Of a stretch of 46,475 bases of DNA, positions 32,476-40,141 are shown one piece after another. The stretch is from Flavobacterium sp. (GTDB lineage: Bacteria; Bacteroidota; Bacteroidia; Flavobacteriales; Flavobacteriaceae). Both the position numbers and the translations under genes were made by a program. How positions within the stretch are numbered: position 1 is the stretch's first letter; each line of letters begins with the position of its first letter. Location: contig JASLID010000069.1 in NCBI GenBank assembly GCA_030153045.1, positions 1 through 46,475 of the forward strand, in the 5' to 3' direction. The notes under the pieces were generated by a model. The model was not told where the DNA came from, did not search any database, and worked only from the letters and a program-made list of their open reading frames with translations.

Positions 32476-33726
32476 TTATAAGTTTTTTGTAATTTCTTTA
32501 TAAATTATTTCTAATCCTTTGGTAACGGCTCTATCTATGACTTTTTCACGAGGTTGTCCGAAGTTAAATTCCTCACTAAAAACACCTTTTGGGGTGGCAA
32601 TGGCAATAAAAACTGTTCCAACTTCTGCATCAGCATCTCCTTTATTTGGCCCTGCATTTCCTGTGGTGGCAATGGCATAATCTGATTTTAAGAGCTGTTG
32701 AACTTGCAAAGCCATAGCTTCGGCAACAGGTGCACTGACGACAGAATACTCTTTAATGATGTCGGGAGAAATTCCTAACACATTCTCTTTTACTTCGGTA
32801 GCATAACTTACCACACTTCCTTTAAAATAATTGGAAGCTCCTGATACTGAAGTTAATGTACTCGCTATTTTCCCTCCTGTACAACTTTCAGCGGTAGAAA
32901 GGGTTAATTTTTTTTCAGTTAACAACCTTCCTAAAACGACTTCTATGGTTTCACCATCATCGTAACCAACAATGCAATCTGAAATAATCAATTGAAGTTT
33001 TTCAATTTGATGTTTGATTCCTTCGTGCAATATATTTTCTTCAATTCCACGAGCCGAAAGTCGCAAACGTACTCGTCCCGGACTGGGCAAATAGGCTAAT
33101 TTGATAAATTCTGGCAGATTGTCCTCCCATGATTCAATTCGTTCAGCTAGCAAACTTTCGCCTACTCCGTAGGTTAGAATCGTTTTATGCACAATATACG
33201 GACGTTCGAATTTGGTTATCAATTTTGGGATTACCTCATTTTCTATGAGATATTTCATTTCGAATGGAACGCCTGGAAGTGAAATAAAAACGGTGTTTTC
33301 TTTTTCCATCCACATACCTGGAGCAGTACCCACTTGATTGAACAACACGTCACATTTTGAAGGAACGAGCGCTTGATCTTTGTTGATTTGTGTGATTGGT
33401 CGCTTAAAGAAATTTTCAATTAATTGGGTAACATGAGCTAAAACTTTGTCATCAAAAATCAGGTCATCTTCAAAATAATCACAAAATGTTTTTTTGGTAA
33501 TATCGTCTTTTGTTGGCCCTAAACCTCCTGTTACAATAACGACATCGACTTTATTTTGAAGCGAAGAAAGCGTATCTAAAATATGTTGCTTATCGTCTGT
33601 AATGGATAACATTTCATGCACTCCAATACCAATTTTATCTAATGATTTGGCTATAAACGAGGAATTTGTGTCGACAATTTGTCCAATAAGGATTTCATCG
33701 CCAACAGTAACAATTGCTGCTTTCAT
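32476..33726 (-). CDS. cinA: CinA-family protein (nicotinamide-nucleotide amidase / COG1058)
   Basis: A 416-residue two-domain protein. The N-terminal molybdopterin-binding-like domain has VGDEILIGQIVDTNS and VIVTGGLGPTKDDITK (a COG1058 pyrophosphatase-type fold). The C-terminal CinA domain (about 255-416) has LSTAESCTGGKIAS, the serine motif of NMN amidases, and TGNAGPNKGD. The pair likely recycles pyridine nucleotide breakdown products; the historic competence link is not implied. Confidence 0.93.
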   Translation of the reverse strand: MKAAIVTVGDEILIGQIVDTNSSFIAKSLDKIGIGVHEMLSITDDKQHILDTLSSLQNKVDVVIVTGGLGPTKDDITKKTFCDYFEDDLIFDDKVLAHVTQLIENFFKRPITQINKDQALVPSKCDVLFNQVGTAPGMWMEKENTVFISLPGVPFEMKYLIENEVIPKLITKFERPYIVHKTILTYGVGESLLAERIESWEDNLPEFIKLAYLPSPGRVRLRLSARGIEENILHEGIKHQIEKLQLIISDCIVGYDDGETIEVVLGRLLTEKKLTLSTAESCTGGKIASTLTSVSGASNYFKGSVVSYATEVKENVLGISPDIIKEYSVVSAPVAEAMALQVQQLLKSDYAIATTGNAGPNKGDADAEVGTVFIAIATPKGVFSEEFNFGQPREKVIDRAVTKGLEIIYKEITKNL

Positions 33727-33772
33727 TTTTCTTTTTAGGTTCTAAGTTTTTGAGGAACTAAGATACTAAGAT

Positions 33773-34117
33773 TTAGAGACTAAAATCTTTTTTAATTTCG
33801 GCCAAAGCCAAATCTACTCTTTCAGATAAACTTTTGTAGATTTCTTTAATTTCTTTTTTCTTGCCTTGATCTCGGGTCCATTGTTCAATTTGAAGAATTT
33901 CTTCTTTGGCATCGTCCATACCCAACAAATCAAGTGTAGGCTTTACTTTATGCGCAAAACCGTAAGCATAAGGATAATCCTTGGCTTTGATTCCTACTTT
34001 TATTTGCTCCACATCTGCTGGTACTTCTTCTACAAAAAGATTGATGATTTGTAATACAAAATCTTTATCATCGTCAGAGATTGCGTAAACTTTTGCTAAA
34101 TTATAATGTATTGCCAT
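33773..34117 (-). CDS. Orphan histidine phosphotransfer (Hpt) protein
   Basis: A 114-residue helical-bundle protein. The phospho-acceptor is His56 in FAHKVKPTLDLLGM, the usual AHxxK/R...G Hpt pattern. It would relay phosphate from a hybrid kinase to a response regulator, but neither is nearby. The start shares one base with the stop of the FAH-family gene. Confidence 0.83.
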   Translation of the reverse strand: MAIHYNLAKVYAISDDDKDFVLQIINLFVEEVPADVEQIKVGIKAKDYPYAYGFAHKVKPTLDLLGMDDAKEEILQIEQWTRDQGKKKEIKEIYKSLSERVDLALAEIKKDFSL

Positions 34118-34728
34118 TATTTTACTTGAATTCTAAATAATTTATTTCCTTCTATAAATCCTTCTAAAACATCGTTAGGATTTACTCTTGCTACTCCTTG
34201 TGGTGTTCCGGTAAAAATAACATCACCAATTTTTAATGTAAAATATTGTGAAACATGAGCAATTAACTCGTCAATTTTCCACAACATCATACTGGTATTT
34301 CCTTTTTGAACCGTTTGACCATTATTTGTTAATTCAAATGTAATATTTTCTAGGGAATTGAAACTTTTTATCGATAAAAAGTCACCTATTACCGCTGAAC
34401 CGTCAAAAGCCTTCGCTTTTTCCCATGGCAAACCCTTTTCTTTGAGTTGACTTTGCAAATCTCGGGCGGTAAAATCGATACCCAATCCAATTTCGTCATA
34501 ATATTTATGAGCGAATTTAGCATCAATATATTTTCCCACTTTATTGATTTTAACCAAAACCTCCACTTCATGATGAATATCATTGCTGAATTCAGGGATG
34601 ACAAACGGGTGTTGCTTTAGTAAAACCGCCGAATCTGGCTTTAAAAAAACCACAGGCTCGCTTGGACGTTCGTTTTGCAATTCAGCTATATGGTCGGCAT
34701 AATTTCGGCCTATACAGATTATTTTCAT
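34117..34728 (-). CDS. Fumarylacetoacetate hydrolase (FAH) family protein
   Basis: A 203-residue single FAH domain. IGRNYADHI and EPVVFLKPDSAVL open the fold; metal ligands are in HHEVEVLV and GLGIDFTARDLQ, and GDVIFTGTPQGVA ends it. Family members hydrolyse or decarboxylate beta-diketo/oxo acids such as acylpyruvates and oxaloacetate. The substrate is undetermined. It overlaps the Hpt gene by one base. Confidence 0.88.
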   Translation of the reverse strand: MKIICIGRNYADHIAELQNERPSEPVVFLKPDSAVLLKQHPFVIPEFSNDIHHEVEVLVKINKVGKYIDAKFAHKYYDEIGLGIDFTARDLQSQLKEKGLPWEKAKAFDGSAVIGDFLSIKSFNSLENITFELTNNGQTVQKGNTSMMLWKIDELIAHVSQYFTLKIGDVIFTGTPQGVARVNPNDVLEGFIEGNKLFRIQVK

Positions 34729-34740
34729 TGTTTTTAAGAG

Positions 34741-34818
34741 CTAATCCCGCTATTCATTACAATCTTTTATCAGCCAAAAAAAGTCTGACAAAAGGATTTT
34801 CATTGCTATCGGGGCTAG
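34741..34818. repeat. Long imperfect inverted repeat in the exonuclease-FAH gap
   Basis: The arms are 34741-34775 (beginning CTAATCCCGCTAT) and 34783-34818 (the reverse complement begins CTAGCCCCGATAG), about 35 bases each with scattered mismatches, around a 7-base A loop. This looks like an intergenic hairpin element that I remember as recurring in Flavobacterium genomes; only one copy is in the window. Confidence 0.65.
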
Positions 34819-34824
34819 TTAATA

Positions 34825-35601
34825 CTAATTGAATTTATTATTCAGTTTTCGAAGCTTAATTGCCGTTAGAACTTTTTTAGTGTACAATGGAAAATCGGCA
34901 TTTTGAATCCAACCGAAATAACCCGGTTCTTTATCTAAAACCTCATCTACCAAAGCGCCTTTGTGTTTTCCGAAAGTAAATATTTCTTGTCCTTCCGCAT
35001 TCAAAGCGATAAATCCTGCAAAATCCACTGATTTTTTGCGGGTTGTGAATTCCGATAATGATTTCATATCGTTTTCCAATTCAGGATAACGTTCCAATTG
35101 TGCTTTTAGTATTTCGTAGGTCGCTTCAGTATCTGCTTCGGCACTGTGGGCATTCTCGAGACTTTGTCCACAATAAAATTTGTAGGCTGCACTCAAGGTA
35201 CGCTCTTCCATTTTATGGAAAATCGTTTGCACATCGACTGAAACACGGTTTTTCATATCAAAATCGACTTCAGCACGCAACAATTCTTCTGCCAGCAACG
35301 GAATATCAAATCGATCCGAATTAAAACCAGCCAAATCACTGTCTTTAATCATATTGTGGATTTGAGAAGCCAATTCTTTAAACGTTGGCTCGTTTGCCAC
35401 TTTTTCATTTGTAATTCCATGAATCGCCGTTGAACTTGGAGGAATAGGAATTGTTGGATTCACCAACCACGTTTTACTTTCTTTGTTTCCGTTAGGAAAT
35501 ATTTTTACGACTGCAATTTCTACAATTCGGTCTCTAGCTACATCTATTCCAGTAGTTTCAAGATCGAAAAAGCAAATAGGCCTGTTCAGTTTTAATTCCA
35601 T
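34825..35601 (-). CDS. DnaQ-like 3'-5' exonuclease
   Basis: A 258-residue protein. The N-terminal RNase T/DnaQ exonuclease domain (about 8-175) has FFDLETTG (Asp13, Glu15), the ExoII region AGFNSDRFDIPLL and ExoIII HSAEADTEATYEIL. The C-terminal ~65 residues (EIFTFGKHKGALVDEVLDKEPGYFGWI) form a small domain often attached to such exonucleases. It may trim DNA or RNA ends in repair. It is not a polymerase III subunit by context. Confidence 0.88.
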   Translation of the reverse strand: MELKLNRPICFFDLETTGIDVARDRIVEIAVVKIFPNGNKESKTWLVNPTIPIPPSSTAIHGITNEKVANEPTFKELASQIHNMIKDSDLAGFNSDRFDIPLLAEELLRAEVDFDMKNRVSVDVQTIFHKMEERTLSAAYKFYCGQSLENAHSAEADTEATYEILKAQLERYPELENDMKSLSEFTTRKKSVDFAGFIALNAEGQEIFTFGKHKGALVDEVLDKEPGYFGWIQNADFPLYTKKVLTAIKLRKLNNKFN

Positions 35602-35646
35602 TTTACTAATTTGAATCGCAAAGATAATTCTTTACTCTATAACTAA

Positions 35647-35690
35647 AAGCGAAACTCTTTAAGAAATATGATCCTTAAAGAGTTTCGCTT
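35647..35690 (-). terminator. Strong hairpin between the DUF1566-like lipoprotein and exonuclease genes
   Basis: A perfect 17-base stem, arms 35647-35663 and 35674-35690 (AAGCGAAACTCTTTAAG and its complement), with a 10-base loop. On the minus strand it is followed by only four T, so termination is likely but the U-tract is short. Confidence 0.7.
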
Positions 35691-35711
35691 TATTATTCTT
35701 TTTTATTTTTA

Positions 35712-36914
35712 CTAAAACCTTCTTACTTGCCAAGTAGTTTGATAATAATCTTTATCATTAGTTATTGCACTTACATCACTTGTATTCAATACAAAACACA
35801 ATGAATTAGAAGATTGTGAAGAACTTATCAAATAATCTGAAGAACTAATATATATCTGTCCTGTATATTTTAATTTATACATCTGTTTTAATTCATCAAT
35901 TGAAGGCAAAAACCAATCTGTTTTGGCATTTAAAGAAGTTGCTCTACACATCGTTGCAGCAATATTACTATAATTACAATTATTTTTAATTAAAGTAGTA
36001 TTATTGTACCCATCACCAATTGCGTTACCAATACCTGCAATAAATGAATAACCACATTCTACTTTATTAGTCCATTTAAAACTACTATAACTTGATGTCT
36101 CTAACTTTGTTGGTGCAGCTTCTAAATATCTCCAACCATTCGTAGTTTCCCCTTTATCGAAAAACACAAACCCACCTGAACCTCCTGTATAACCAGCGGT
36201 TTTAAAAGAAACTTGATTCCCGTAGTAATAGTTACCATTAATTTCAACATAACTTCTTAAATAATAAGTTGTGTTAGCATTAACATAATAAAATGGAGCA
36301 GTTGAACTGTTTGATTCAACAGAAATTGTAAAATCACCTGAACCGGCAGTTGCATCTGAAATCACAGAATTATTAACACTTGGGTTTTGACTTGTACTAT
36401 AACAAACACCTCTTTCTGAATTAGAACCTAGTGAATTAGCTACATTTACATCGACAGAAAAACCTGTAACTGAAATATTCTTCACAATACTAGTAGTTAA
36501 TGCAACCGGAATTTGGAAAGAAACTTGATTACCATATTTAACTTCACCCGTTGCTAATTTTCTAACAAATGCTCTGATGTAATAGGTTTCACCAAAAGTG
36601 GGACTATATACAACATTGGTGAAATCTCCTCCATTTGACTGAAAAGAATAATCAGCATTATTCGAAATCGTAGGATTTGCCATATTATTATAACAAATAC
36701 CTATTTGATAATCATTAGTACTTGAAACATTCATTGAAGCATTTCCACCAGAAGTAAACTGCGAATTATCACTAGACAAGATTGGCTGTTTTGTTACAAT
36801 TGTTATTGCACTAAAATCAGGGGTTGCACTATCACTAGTATTTCCATCATCTTTACTACAAGACAGAGATAAAAACACTATCAATAAAGAAAAGAATAAC
36901 TTAATATTTCTCAT
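35712..36914 (-). CDS. Lipoprotein with fibronectin-like repeats and a DUF1566-like C-terminus
   Basis: A 400-residue lipoprotein (lipobox LSLSC, Cys19). Two tandem modules carry GICYNN...YYIRAFVRK...VKYGNQVSF and GVCYSTS...TYYLRSYVEIN..YYYGNQVSF, resembling fibronectin-type repeats of Bacteroidota lipoproteins. The C-terminal part GWRYLEAAPTKLE...NAKTDWFLPSIDELKQMYK looks like the DUF1566/FGE-like domain of surface proteins. A surface interaction role is inferred. It starts 41 bases after the E2 gene. Confidence 0.78.
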   Translation of the reverse strand: MRNIKLFFSLLIVFLSLSCSKDDGNTSDSATPDFSAITIVTKQPILSSDNSQFTSGGNASMNVSSTNDYQIGICYNNMANPTISNNADYSFQSNGGDFTNVVYSPTFGETYYIRAFVRKLATGEVKYGNQVSFQIPVALTTSIVKNISVTGFSVDVNVANSLGSNSERGVCYSTSQNPSVNNSVISDATAGSGDFTISVESNSSTAPFYYVNANTTYYLRSYVEINGNYYYGNQVSFKTAGYTGGSGGFVFFDKGETTNGWRYLEAAPTKLETSSYSSFKWTNKVECGYSFIAGIGNAIGDGYNNTTLIKNNCNYSNIAATMCRATSLNAKTDWFLPSIDELKQMYKLKYTGQIYISSSDYLISSSQSSNSLCFVLNTSDVSAITNDKDYYQTTWQVRRF

Positions 36915-36955
36915 GCTTTTTTTAAGTATTTGAATTTATAATTAATTGGGGGCTT

Positions 36956-38257
36956 TTAAAAATCTCTGTTCACATCAAATGCTTCCAAGTAATCTGCAAC
37001 GCGCTTCACGAAGCTTCCTCCTAATGCACCATCTACAACTCTATGATCATAAGAGTGAGACAAGAACATTTTTTGACGGATTCCAATGAAATCACCTTCA
37101 GGAGTTTCAATAACTGCTGGCACTTTTCTGATAGCACCCAATGCTAAGATTCCTACTTGCGGTTGATTGATAATTGGTGTTCCGAAAACAGAACCAAAAG
37201 TCCCTACATTCGTCACTGTATAAGTTCCACCTTGTGTATCGTCCGGTTTTAGTTTACCAGCTTTTGCGCGGTTACCTAGATCGTTTACTGCTTTAGCCAT
37301 ACCTACCAAGTTCAACTGGTCTGCATTTTTAATTACAGGAACAATTAAGTTTCCGTTTGGTAAAGCCGCAGCCATACCTAAGTTTATATTTTTACGTTTA
37401 ATGATGTAATCACCATCAACAGAAATGTTCATTCCAGGGAAATCTTTCAATGCTTTAGCAACCGCTTCCATCATGATTGGTGTAAACGTTAGTTTTTCAC
37501 CTTCGCGTTTTTCGAAAGCTGCTTTTACTTTGTCTCTCCATTTTACGATGTTCGTTACATCTACTTCAATAAACGACTGTACGTGCGCTGAAGTTTGTAC
37601 CGAAGCCACCATGTAACCTGAGATCAGCTTACGCATTCTATCCATTTCCACAATTTCATCACCTCCATTTACAGAAACCGGAGCTGCTTTTTGTACTTCC
37701 GGAGCTGCCGCTTTTGGAGCTTGAGCCACAGGAGCTGCAACAACTGCTGGTTGACTTCCCCTATTTTTAACGAAATCTAAAATATCTGCTTTAGTCACTC
37801 TGCCATCTTTACCAGTTCCGGCAATCGCTTCTAATTCCGCAAGAGAAACACCTTCTTCTTTAGCAATGTTTTTCACTAATGGAGAAAAGAATTTATCTGA
37901 ATCTGCAAAATTAGCAGGAGCGACAGCTTCTTTTGCTGCTTCTACTGTTTTAGTCACTTCAGCTACAGCTACAGGAGCAGCATCAGCTTTTGGAGCGTCT
38001 GCAACGACAGCACCACCTTCGGTTTCAATGATAGCGATAGTTTGACCTACTTGCACGACATCATCTGTATTGAAAAGAATTTCAACAAGTGTTCCAGCCA
38101 CTTCAGAAGGCACTTCACTGTCTACTTTATCAGTAGCAATTTCAAGTACTGCTTCATCCATTTCAATTTTATCTCCAACTTTTTTCAACCAGTTGGTTAC
38201 TGTTGCTTCAGCAACACTTTCTCCCATTTTGGGTAATTTCAATTCAAACTTTGCCAT
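36956..38257 (-). CDS. 2-oxo acid dehydrogenase E2 (dihydrolipoamide acyltransferase)
   Basis: 433 residues. One lipoyl domain (1-75, lipoyl Lys44 in EIATDKVDSEVP), an Ala/Pro-rich linker, an E3-binding domain (about 127-165, SPLVKNIAKEEGVSL...GRVTKADI) and a CoA-acyltransferase core with the catalytic His405 in SHSYDHRVVDG. It is the core of a pyruvate, branched-chain or 2-oxoglutarate complex; E1 and E3 genes are not adjacent, so the substrate is open. Confidence 0.92.
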   Translation of the reverse strand: MAKFELKLPKMGESVAEATVTNWLKKVGDKIEMDEAVLEIATDKVDSEVPSEVAGTLVEILFNTDDVVQVGQTIAIIETEGGAVVADAPKADAAPVAVAEVTKTVEAAKEAVAPANFADSDKFFSPLVKNIAKEEGVSLAELEAIAGTGKDGRVTKADILDFVKNRGSQPAVVAAPVAQAPKAAAPEVQKAAPVSVNGGDEIVEMDRMRKLISGYMVASVQTSAHVQSFIEVDVTNIVKWRDKVKAAFEKREGEKLTFTPIMMEAVAKALKDFPGMNISVDGDYIIKRKNINLGMAAALPNGNLIVPVIKNADQLNLVGMAKAVNDLGNRAKAGKLKPDDTQGGTYTVTNVGTFGSVFGTPIINQPQVGILALGAIRKVPAVIETPEGDFIGIRQKMFLSHSYDHRVVDGALGGSFVKRVADYLEAFDVNRDF

Positions 38258-38294
38258 ATCTTTAAACTAAAGTTGTGTTTTCGTATTTGGTTTG

Positions 38295-38302
38295 CAAAAT
38301 TA
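38295..38302 (-). promoter_or_regulatory. -7 element (TAATTTTG, minus strand) of the E2 gene
   Basis: TAATTTTG on the minus strand matches TAnnTTTG, 37 bases upstream of the E2 ATG. The -33 half is unclear. Confidence 0.5.
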
Positions 38303-38341
38303 CTAATTATTTTGATTTATAATTTCATAATATGTAATTTT

Positions 38342-39502
38342 TTACTCGATTTTAATAATTTGACCTCTATCATTACTATCATTACTTCCAATCAGAAACG
38401 AAGTGTTTTCAGGAATGATTTTAAAGGTATAATTACTATTTTTATTTTTCTCCAAAAAGGCGATGATTTCTTTAAAAGAAAAAGAACTATTGTCTAACAA
38501 AAGCTCTTTCGACTTTTCTTTTGAATTTGATTGCGAAAATAAAGCATTTTCGTTAATATCTGTAAAGCAATTCAGCTTTTTTTGCAGTTGTTTTTCTAAT
38601 TTATTTTTTAGGTTTTCATTAGAAGAAAACAAGACATATTCATCAATTCTCAGACTAATTTGTTTTGCTTGACTCTTCTTTAGCAAAGCAAAAGCGAAAG
38701 CCCCTACTCGCATAAAAACATCAAAAACCAACGAACCACCAAAGTGTTTTTTATAAAAAAACTGCATCGCTTCCTGAAAGCGTTTCACATAAGTTCCATC
38801 TCGAACCGTACTTTCTCCTTTATAATGTATTACAGCCGTTTCGTGGAAATAATAATTGGATTTTCCGGTTTTTAAAACCATATAAGACAAATCGATATCA
38901 TCGGAATACATGAAACAATTTTCGTCAAAACCGCCAACTTCCAAATACAAATTGCGTTTCATGACCATAAAAGCACCTACCAAAATATCAACTTTTCCGG
39001 TTTGATTTTCGGTTAAATGCTGGGCATAGTATTTATTAAAAAGACTCGATTTAGGAAAGATTTTATACAACCCGAAGATTTTAGTAAACGCCACCCAAGG
39101 AGTTGGAACACCACGTTTGCATTCTGGGAGAAAATTTCCAGTGCCATCAATCAGTTTACAACCTACAATTCCTAAATCTGATTTTGATTGGGCGAAAGCC
39201 AATACTTTCTCGAAAGTATCTTCGGCTACGACCGTATCGGGATTAAGAATACAGATATATTCCCCTTTGGCTTCAGCCGCACCTATATTATTCCCTTTTG
39301 GAAAACCGAGATTGTATGGATTTTCAATGAGCTTGATGTTTGGAAAACGTCGTTTCATCATGTCGCAACTATCATCCGACGAATTATTATCAATCACAAT
39401 GATTTCGCCATCCATGTTCTCCAGTGCTTTTTGAACACTCAAAACGCATTGCTCGAGGAAATAACGAACGTTATAATTAAGGATGATGACAGATAGTTGC
39501 AT
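38342..39502 (-). CDS. GT2 glycosyltransferase with a C-terminal extension
   Basis: 386 residues. The N-terminal GT-A domain (about 1-235) starts MQLSVIILNYNVRYFLEQ and has IVIDNNSSDDS, NLGFPKGNNIG and ICILNPDTVVAED (the metal/nucleotide site). It should transfer a sugar onto a cell-surface glycan at the inner face of the membrane. The last ~130 residues contain IISLRIDEYVL-like and SFKEIIAFLEKNKNSNYTFKI segments and are not part of the GT2 fold. The ATG is 4 bases after a TATATTTG element, so translation may be leaderless. Confidence 0.86.
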   Translation of the reverse strand: MQLSVIILNYNVRYFLEQCVLSVQKALENMDGEIIVIDNNSSDDSCDMMKRRFPNIKLIENPYNLGFPKGNNIGAAEAKGEYICILNPDTVVAEDTFEKVLAFAQSKSDLGIVGCKLIDGTGNFLPECKRGVPTPWVAFTKIFGLYKIFPKSSLFNKYYAQHLTENQTGKVDILVGAFMVMKRNLYLEVGGFDENCFMYSDDIDLSYMVLKTGKSNYYFHETAVIHYKGESTVRDGTYVKRFQEAMQFFYKKHFGGSLVFDVFMRVGAFAFALLKKSQAKQISLRIDEYVLFSSNENLKNKLEKQLQKKLNCFTDINENALFSQSNSKEKSKELLLDNSSFSFKEIIAFLEKNKNSNYTFKIIPENTSFLIGSNDSNDRGQIIKIE

Positions 39503-39506
39503 TGGA

Positions 39507-39514
39507 CAAATATA
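39507..39514 (-). promoter_or_regulatory. -7 element (TATATTTG) next to the GT2 start codon
   Basis: TATATTTG on the minus strand ends 4 bases before the ATG, which would place the transcript start at about the start codon. Confidence 0.5.
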
Positions 39515-39668
39515 ATTCGAATTTTGATAAATTGAGTCCTAGTTTTACTCATTTAATAAAATTTTGTTCCATGTAGAAAAGATTACAAACCCTTAAAATC
39601 AAAGGAATAATTGCCTATCTCGCTAAAATTTCGTACATTAATAGTCGCTAAACAGAAAAAAATAAATC

Positions 39669-40058
39669 ATGGACACAAAAAATGCTTCCATCATTTTAGG
39701 AATTATTTTCATTGCAGTAGGTTTATTGGGTTTTATCCCCAATCCTATTATTGGAGGATCTCATGACGCATTGTTTCATGCTAACACTTTACATAACAAT
39801 GTACATATTATCAGCGGAACTTTGTTTTTGATTGTTGGATTAGTCGCCCCTGCTTCAGCCTCAACATTCCTTAAAATCTTTGGTGTTATTTATTTCCTTC
39901 TTGGTGTTTTAGGCCTAATAAACTTTGGTACTGACGGAATGGGGGAATTATTAGGTTTTCTACATGTAAATGGCCCAGACAATTTACTACATATTGCACT
40001 AGGTGCTGTCATTTTTATGTCAGGAACAATGCTTCCGATGGCTAAAATTGACGAATGA
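39669..40058 (+). CDS. DUF4383 membrane protein
   Basis: A 129-residue protein with four TM segments, starting MDTKNASIILGIIFIAVGLLGF. HNNVHIISGTLFLIVG and PDNLLHIALGAVIFMSG give the DUF4383 pattern, with conserved His between membrane segments. Function unknown. It is transcribed divergently from the glycosyltransferase gene, with 166 bases between them in which I see no other gene. Confidence 0.82.
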   Translation: MDTKNASIILGIIFIAVGLLGFIPNPIIGGSHDALFHANTLHNNVHIISGTLFLIVGLVAPASASTFLKIFGVIYFLLGVLGLINFGTDGMGELLGFLHVNGPDNLLHIALGAVIFMSGTMLPMAKIDE

Positions 40059-40118
40059 TATAAATCCAAACCATTCGTCTCTAAAATCTCATAATTTTTA
40101 ATTCGCAATATAATAGCG

Positions 40119-40126
40119 TACTTTTG
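40119..40126 (+). promoter_or_regulatory. -7 element (TACTTTTG) of the ABC-F gene
   Basis: TACTTTTG matches TAnnTTTG and ends 15 bases before the GTG start at 40142, giving a predicted leader of about 10 bases. It overlaps a TTG at 40124 that therefore cannot be the start. Confidence 0.58.
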
Positions 40127-40141
40127 CAAAAAAGTACCATT

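Noticed and set aside
40124..40141. TTG start for the ABC-F gene
   Set aside because: The TTG lies inside the TACTTTTG promoter element, so it would not be transcribed in a functional way; GTG at 40142 is directly before the conserved N-terminus.
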